From Gordionus sp. m RMFG-2023 (lineage: Eukaryota > Nematomorpha > Gordioida > Chordodea > Parachordodidae), in the NCBI RefSeq assembly GCF_954871325.1, contig NC_088776.1, forward strand, positions 64,194,954 through 64,258,953: a DNA stretch of 64,000 nt, in the 5' to 3' direction. The notes under the pieces are model-generated. The model saw nothing but the letters and a program-made list of their open reading frames with translations, was not told the origin of the DNA and did not search any database. Shown one piece after another: positions 56,991-64,000 of this stretch (its first letter is position 1; every line of letters begins with the position of its first letter). The position numbers and the translations under genes are program-made.

Positions 56991-59900
56991 ATGCCTATTA
57001 ATATAAATATAATGAAGTTGAGTACAATTCAAGCTGATAAAGATAATATTCATATAGTTAAACTTGGGAGGCTGAAATTCTTTTTGAATAACCTTAATCC
57101 TAAATGGGTAAGCTTGATATTATTGGTATTGCAAACAACATGCACAATATTGATAACCAGATATTCTAGGACCTCACATGGCAGTGTTAAATCACCCAAA
57201 AAAATTGAGCATCCGACAGATATATCAAATAATGATGTTAAATATCTATCTTCAACAGCAGTTCTTTTTTCTGAAATTTTGAAAGTTGTCATATGCCTGA
57301 TTATAGTTTATTACAATCAAGGTAGTGATATTTGTTTTTAAATTTTAATGATAAATATGTTTATGAGAGACCTGCAGTGGATTAAAAAAAATATAATTTT
57401 AGTCATAGTGAATAAATTTTTTTTTAGCATGTCCTAGATACCTAGTTTTAGGCTTGGGACATTATTTAGATCTTTGTTTTTAAATAATTTTGGCTATAGT
57501 TTATTAATTGTTTTTGAAAGGAAATTGAAAATTTTACTATTTCTATGACCTGCAGGTCTGAGCAATGGCTATGAAGTGCAAATTAATTTGAATCTGAGAC
57601 TGAAATGCTCATTTTCATATAAAAACCCAATCTAGGCAGCAAAAAATTTTAACTACCTTTTTATGCTAAAAAGTATTCCAAAGCTCATAGCTTAAGAACA
57701 TTTTTTTAAAATTAGATTTAATTTGATCAACTTGACTTTGCCTCATGATAACACTATTCCTGTTTGGAAAAGGCTTTAAATGAGATTTTCTATCAGCAGA
57801 CTTCATTAAATGACTTTTTTAAACTTATTCAAGATAAAAAGCCATTTTTAACTTATATTTATTATCATAAAATTTTATAATAATAATTGTATAAAAAACA
57901 CTTATAAGTTGTGATTAATATTAGAGATGTACCTATTGACAAGCAGGGAAAGTCTTGCACTGTAAATTGTTTTGTCACTCTATTAGTCGCTATTTGGAAT
58001 GATAATGCTACGATAGTCGTCTGTATTAGTCTGTGTAGAATATTGACTTATAATATTTTTTTTACTGAGATGTTTAACTTTTTTAATTAAGATATTAAAC
58101 TTCTATGATAAATATATGTGTTTTCCTTTCACATATAAATAACGTTTTCCATATCTAATTTACATAATATCAAAGTAATATATCCAATTTACATAATATC
58201 AAAGTTTAATTTAATATATCACACGATCGCCTTTAACCGTCATTGGAAAAGTATATTAAGGCTTAACACAATAAAAAATAAATCGTTAAGAATATGTAAC
58301 AGTACCGATATTTTTTTTATTGGATTGGGGATAATAAATGGTGAAAATGTCTTGGCAATTGGGTGTGCTCCTCGCTAGGGACTACTCATGCTTAGATATG
58401 ATTCACAACATCTAATAATAGCAATACGGAATCTTATACTACTCTATCAAACCATGATTTTATCCCATCAATTAGCATCTCTGAATATCTGTGGATATTT
58501 CCATGATTAAATTTTTTTAAATAGTCGGTATAACACTATTAAGTTCCAATAATGGAACAAACAGTGGGGTTTGATGTTATTTCTTTACACGGGTACATGC
58601 CCAATAGATGTTTTATATATTATATTTTTAAAGCAAGAACAAACGGAACGTTTCGGACACGATCCGAGAACGCGAATTCATAGAACGCTATCGGAACGGG
58701 AAGCGTCAATAATAATATGACAATTATTAAATTTCATAAATATTAGTTTTTTTCTTTAATTCCAGTTTGCCTCATATATAACAATATATTTACTGCTTGA
58801 CAATTATTATACAAAATTGTTGGGAACATTTTTTAAATAAAATATGAAATAATTTTTAACTTTTTATAAAATTAATATCATAATTAATTAGTGAACAGCG
58901 GACCCTAATTTTTTGAGCTCAACCTAACCCCAAATTTTTTAAAAAAATTTTGACCGACCCGGCCCTACTCCGGACGTTTAAAGATTATTTGCGGCCCGGC
59001 CCTGTGGTCCCTTTGTTTCTCGTGGGAATTTTAAAATGTATAATTTAAAAAAGTTAAGCCTAACTCGGCCCCGAATGTTTTGAAAAAATATCCGGGCCGA
59101 ACCGGCCGGGTACGGGTCGAGTCGAGATTTGCAGATCTCTAATTATAATAATACAAAATAAAATGGAAAGTTTCGAATTGTCGATGGAAAATTTTTGTTA
59201 CCAAGTTAGTGTTAAAAGGGGTTTTTTTTTGAACTCAAATTTTTAATCATATAAACCTCTCAAATATAAACGATAATCTTAAAATAATGTCATATATTTA
59301 GTAACACATGTCATATCTAATAACTGTTTTAAAAATTATATAGGAATAAAATTCTATTTTTTGTACAAACGCGTTCCGAAACGCGCAGCGATACGTTAAC
59401 AGAGCTCAATTTTTTTTACCGGAACTGGCTGGAAACGCAAAAATGCCTGGGTCCCCGCTTTTAACTGTATTTAATAATGAATATTTACTACCATATTGAC
59501 GATTCATTAATTTAAGGTGTCCCAAGGAGTCAGCTGTAGCGCCATTTTTTTGGTTAGCAATTTCGAATAATTGTTTTTGTTTATTATGATATGAGGTGCG
59601 CATTAATATCATTTGATCTACGTACACAAAATGGCGTCTTCAGCTGACTTCTATGCATGGACACTTTTAAATGCCTTTAATGAATTGTCAATCTAGTAGT
59701 TTAAAACTAAATATTTATAAAAAAAATGCAGTCCGACCAATGGTCTTCGAAAAACGAAATAAAATTTGTGGTGCATAAAGTAAATATGTAAACATAAGTA
59801 GTGGATGATCTGATTCTCATTTATATTAATACAATGTATCGTGCGTGTTTTTGGACCGAAAGTCCGCAGGTCGGGCCTTGAGTTCGCTAATATTGTCCAG

Positions 59901-62900
59901 CTTGGAATTATGCATTCCTTCATAAAAATCACGAACAGGGCGTGACAACTTATACAAAATAATTTACGGCCTGGGCCAAAAAAAAAGGAATTGCGTGTCA
60001 AACCGGAAACCCCGATCAAAAAATTTTGCGAGCAGGCGGCTTCGCGCCATTCTCCATTTTACTTTCCTTATTGTGCAAAATATTTTATCGGCTAATTTAA
60101 ATTTAATGATATATATATAGCGGAGACCTGCAGAGGTGCAATTTTTACGGCCCGGTCCGGCTTTTTTTAAGAAAATTTTGAGGCCCGGCCCAGTCCTGGT
60201 ATATTTAAAAATTTAGCGGGTTTAGGAGCCGGCTTGCACTCTCATATATATTTAAGGGTTAGTATTGAATCCTGCCCATAGAGATAGATATAGATGAATA
60301 TGTTTATCTCGAGGTCATAACAAGAATCCTGAATTATTTAGAAAATTTGCTTCCGCCATTTTCTTTATAAAACCACTCAATTTTCCAGAGTTAATATATA
60401 ACCCTTGCCCTTATCATTTATTAGATTTATCACTTTTTTTCGCATTTCGTTCGTTTTAAATTTTAGTTTGTTTATGAAAATATTGGTTTTTTTTTAAATG
60501 ATAAATTTTAAATTTTATACAATGCAAATAGGTCAATCATTAAGTAGCACAAAATCAGCTGTTCGGGAGCATGTCTTTAATTCCCCGGCGGAAATGGGAA
60601 AGATATTCGTACCGGCCGCGTTATACACCCTGCAAAATAACCTGATTTTCTTGGCCCTCTCTAACTTGAACGCCGCCACATATCAAGTATTATAATAAGC
60701 AGTGACACGAAACGGAACGTTTTAAGACCCGTTCCCAAGAACAGAATTGTGAAAATTATAACGGGGGCAGGAACGTTCCCGAAATCTATTGCAAAACATA
60801 TGATTTATTACTTAATCCCATTTTATTCATTATTTAAAACGATAAATGTATGTTAGAATCAGAGTTTGGGGAACTAGGACCCTAAGACCTATCGTAACCG
60901 CGCCAAATTTAGGAACCTTAACCACTTTTGACTAATCTGAGGTATTCTAAGCATGCTGGAATACATTTGCCTCCACCAAAAAAAATTATTTTAAAATTTA
61001 AAAGAAAGAAAGAAGAAAGAAAGAAAAAAAGAAAGAAAGAAATATTGAGGGAGATTGAAACGTATTTATATTATTTTTTTAAATTGGTTAATGTTAAATC
61101 CGCCGCACAACCGTTTGGGTAAACGAAAATGTCGTTCTTGCATTTTTATTCTTTAGATCTAGATTACCGCCAATTATTATAATATTATCTCCTGCCGCTC
61201 AGTCGCTGCGTTTATAGAGGAATAACTTTAAAAAAAAATTTTGATTCCAGGAAAGATCGATTTTTATATCAAAAAAACAATTGGAAGCGATCAACATTAT
61301 TTTAATAAAAATTTGGGTCTATTTCTAAAATTATATGTTGGAACACGGCGTGTTATAGAGTTAACCAAAATTTTCGGCCATTCAAATTTTGATAAATGGT
61401 TTCTCTAAAAATTATTTTTGTATTTATATCTTTTCAAAAGAAAGAAAGAAAGAATGGCGTTATTCGTTCTAAGTTCAAAAGTTCGCGGCATAATTTTTCT
61501 GAAAATGGAAGGGTAGGTTTTCTGAACTTTACTAGAATCCATTTCCTGTAAAATCATAATTTTGTAAAACTTAAAAAAAAACGCGCTCAATAAAACAAAT
61601 ATAACACATTGACACGCTGAAATAATGGTATGAATAATCAAATCAAAATTAAGACATAATATGGCAAAAGGCATACAATATTGAATATGATAAAACTATC
61701 TATTCCATCGAAGAATCTCTTCCAACATCACCTTTCTAATATTCTCTTTTCTACTTTCTTCAATACATTTTTAAACTTTTTCTATTTATTTATTTATTTC
61801 TTTTTTCTCCGTCAAAATATTTGCACTTTTTGGTCTCTATTTAATTTTATTCCTTTTTGTTTTTATAAATAAATCAAACTTGTATTATTCAAAACACTTA
61901 TTTTTTTAATAATTGTCAAGTGCCTTTAAGGGGATGATTTCTGTTCTTATATAAATATAAATATTGTGAAAACAAATTCTATATAACATAACTTTCAATC
62001 TCATCATCGTAAAATATTAGTTGTTAAAAGATATTTTTTAAATGGATCTAGATACTGATACATCGTCTAAAAATTTATCTAGATACAGATACAGCTTCTA
62101 AATAGTTATCTTGATACAGATACAATTTAAAATGTATCTATGTACAGATATATTTTTTATTATAATTTAGGATTCGAAATGATTTAAAAAATTTATTGAC
62201 TCGATATCACATATAACTAAAATAATGATTTTTAGATATTAACATAATATACGATTAATATAAATAATTATTATATATCATTAATAAAATAATATAATGT
62301 ATTATAAATAATTATTAGATTTCAGTAACAACCACTGTCTGTCGGAAAATTATATTTTTGTGGAGCTAATGTTTTGATCATTTTTATAAATGATCGTTTC
62401 AACAATTGAAAATGGCTGAGTGCTATCTATAATAAAATCAGTTATTAAATCATCCAAAGTGGTTTGGGCTAAAGTCTGAGGTCTCTTGGAAAAAAAATCA
62501 ATGGAGGATGAGCCTAGTCCAATATTTTCTTTAATAGATTTTTTCTCCTTTTCCCTTTTTTAATATGGATTAAGAGTGTTTGATGTTTTCTCTTGAAATT
62601 TAAAAATTGTAAACATTTATTTAGTATCTATACCCTTAAATGTTTTACAATGTTGCAAGTTGAGGTAATGCTAACTGAAATTTGCATATTTTTTGGTAGA
62701 CATGGCAAACATTTTACTAACAGAGATTTGTTTTCTTTATTTTGAGATATTATTTTGAAATATGGTCTATAAATTGGCCATGGAAGAATGTCGTCATTTT
62801 CGTCATCGATATTAATCTTAAAAATTAATATAATAATTAATATAATAGAATAAAATAAAATATAATAAAAATACCAATTCCATTGCAATTAAAAATGGCA

Positions 62901-63968
62901 AATTCCTTGAGATGGATTGTAATATCAGAATTTGCTTGTTATTGATAACTCGGACATAATATTTAATTAATATTTATATATTCTTTTTTATATATAAGTT
63001 TTAATATTTTACACATATATATGTATATAATTTTTTAATATATATATTAATATTAAGTTATATGCTCATATGAAATGAAATTAATTATACAACAAGTATT
63101 TTTTATTAATAATATAAAAAGCCATAAATAGATGTATATCAAAATGTATCTTATAATGTATCTATGTACAGATACATAATACAGATACAGATACTTTAAT
63201 AAAAAATCTATCTAGATACTTTAACAAGTCAATTAGAAAAATAATATAATTTAAAAATCTCACAAAATTATGAAACGAAAGCGAAACACGAAAAAGTTTT
63301 GAAACCGGTTCGAATATAAAAAAGATCGAAAAAAGACCTCCCTTTCTAATAACAAAAGTATTTTTTTTTAGCTCAATGAATCTTTGCGAAATCCAATCAC
63401 GTGGTATAATAACAAAGGGGAAGGGTGTGGGAAAATAAATTGTTTGTACACAACAACCGGCTTCAAAAAAAAAATTTTGAATCTCAAATCTTTGCCTAAA
63501 AATTCCAGTTTGTCTTCGCAGACGATTAAAATAAATACTCGAATTGGTATACATTTTGTAAACAAAAAAAGTTTTTTTATAGACGCGCATGCGCGAAATG
63601 CGTAAATATTTGCCGACGCTCGCGTCTTGTTTATATTGTTTTACAAAGATTTGCGATATTGAATTGGACTAATACGCAATAAAAATATTTGTATCTTTAT
63701 ACGAAGTTCCTTTTTTTCTTTCAAGTATCAATATCCAGATACTTTATATGTGAAAATAATCAAATAATGATTTGATTAAACCCATGGAATGACATTCTTA
63801 TTTAATTTTATTTTTTTAAAAAGGTGACTTATCAACTCAAGCTATTTACGACCGCATTTTTCTCCGTCATTTTATTGGGGCGCAGGCTCAATATTCAGAA
63901 ATGGTTTTCCTTGCTTCTCCTAATGCTGGGAGTCATTTTGGTTCAGGTTTTAAAAATTTTCTTTCTTT

Positions 63969-64000
<32 letters not shown>
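56991..64000 (+). CDS. UDP-sugar transporter, SLC35A2/A3 type, first three exons (gene runs off the window)
   Basis: Golgi antiporter that exchanges cytosolic UDP-sugars for UMP. Exons 56991-57321, 60532-60686, 63824-63946; GT-AG edges, phases 1 and 0, giving 203 residues of a family usually 320-400 aa, so the last third lies downstream. Seen: hydrophobic helices at residues 39-59 (WVSLILLVLQTTCTILI) and 86-108 (LSSTAVLFSEILKVVICLII). Exon 2 has the family signature YTLQNNLIFLALSNLNAATY near 141-160, and exon 3 VTYQLKLFTTAFFSVILLGR plus LLLLMLGVILVQ. These are hallmarks of UDP-galactose and UDP-GlcNAc transporters; A2 versus A3 cannot be decided. The start could instead be the Met at 57012. 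Introns of 3.2 and 3.1 kb hold several transposon copies. Confidence 0.93.
58895..59141. mobile_element. GC-island element in intron 1 of the SLC35A-type gene
   Basis: TTAGTGAACAGCGGACCC at the left, GACCGACCCGGCCC and CGGCCCGGCCCTG inside, and right end GAGATTTGCAGATCTCTA, as at 43188. Edges approximate. Just upstream (58640-58710) lies a GGAACGTTTCGG-type inverted motif also seen at 59365 and 60705, possibly another small family. Confidence 0.6.
59515..59705. mobile_element. Foldback MITE, ATGACATATAATAATACC family, copy 3
   Basis: Arms TTTAAGGTGTCC..AGTCAGCTGTAGCGCCATTT and AAAATGGCGTCTTCAGCTGA..ATGGACACTTTTAAA are inverted. TTTAATGAATTGTCAATCTA at the right matches the subterminal part of copy 1. 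About 190 bp, in intron 1 of the SLC35A-type gene. Confidence 0.6.
60127..60240. mobile_element. Short GC-island element, CAGAGACCTGCAGAGG family
   Basis: Left end CGGAGACCTGCAGAGGTGCA followed by GGCCCGGTCCGG and GAGGCCCGGCCCAG; right end GGCTTGCACTCTC. Flanked by AT repeats that would hide a target duplication. Confidence 0.6.
62020..63226 (-). pseudogene. hAT element relic with BED-finger fragment (GATACAGATAC family)
   Basis: Ends TAGTTGTTAAAAGATA (left) and ATCTAGATACTTTAACAAG (right) are inverted hAT-like termini, with subterminal GATACAGATAC / GTATCTATGTACAGATAC repeats on both sides. On the minus strand, 62888-62628 encodes a BED-type finger remnant (KCLPCLPKNMQIS then NIVKHLRV), and 62520-62350 encodes LDDLITDFIIDSTQPFSIVE, the conserved start of many hAT transposases. 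A frame break separates them, and everything C-terminal (catalytic and dimerisation regions) is absent, so it is an internally deleted dead copy. Lies in intron 2 of the SLC35A-type gene. Confidence 0.65.
63958..64000. repeat. (TTTC)n microsatellite running off the window
   Basis: TTTC repeats start just after the donor of the third SLC35A-type exon and continue to the window edge. Confidence 0.95.

Noticed and set aside
61405-61674. 89-codon hydrophobic minus-strand frame
   Set aside because: AT-rich low-complexity translation in an intron, with no conserved motif.

Overview
The window looks like nuclear DNA of an invertebrate animal. It is very AT-rich, its protein genes are split by GT-AG introns, and it carries the animal or eukaryotic genes for proteasome subunit alpha-4 (PSMA7) and an SLC35A-type Golgi nucleotide-sugar transporter. 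It also holds a probable four-helix MARVEL-like membrane protein and an unrecognised coiled-coil protein. Much of the rest is transposon-derived. I cannot name the species or phylum from sequence alone.

Layout. 1-4946: most of a Ty3/Gypsy LTR retrotransposon (gag, pol, polypurine tract, 3' LTR); its 5' LTR lies outside the window. 5619-7140 (-): a decayed hAT transposase with one recognisable intron. 9927-10649 (+): MARVEL-like gene with two introns of only 43 and 41 nt. 15825-24471 (-): complete six-exon PSMA7, 254 aa. Its last intron contains a 1.77-kb palindromic element with TG..CA ends, a 5-bp target duplication and a gag-like zinc knuckle. 25131-26770 (+): non-LTR retrotransposon C-terminal fossil, split by a 758-bp hAT-type element with a perfect 8-bp target duplication. 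28790-38725: no confident host gene; a mosaic of small inverted-repeat elements and simple repeats. 38726-50003 (+): ten phase-compatible exons of a coiled-coil protein of about 720 aa; one intron carries a compound TTTC/TTCC microsatellite of nearly 800 bp. 56991 to the window end (+): first three exons of the SLC35A-type transporter.

The most distinctive feature is the repeat landscape. GC-rich islands built on GGCCCG or CCCGAA motifs recur about a dozen times in AT-rich DNA. At least one is a clean hAT-type non-autonomous element (CAGAGACCTGCAG ends, 8-bp duplication ATAATTCT), and another has grown an internal minisatellite. Other small families end in TGTTGTTAAA, in AGTGCGCA, or are foldbacks around an AAAATGGCG..CAGCTG core. 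Several sit within 30 nt of splice sites or are nested in one another.

The four host genes are functionally unrelated: protein degradation, Golgi sugar import, a membrane tetraspan and a coiled-coil scaffold. No operon or gene-cluster logic is visible. Splice junctions were read by eye; for PSMA7, SLC35A and the first ten coiled-coil exons every phase matches, which is the main internal check.
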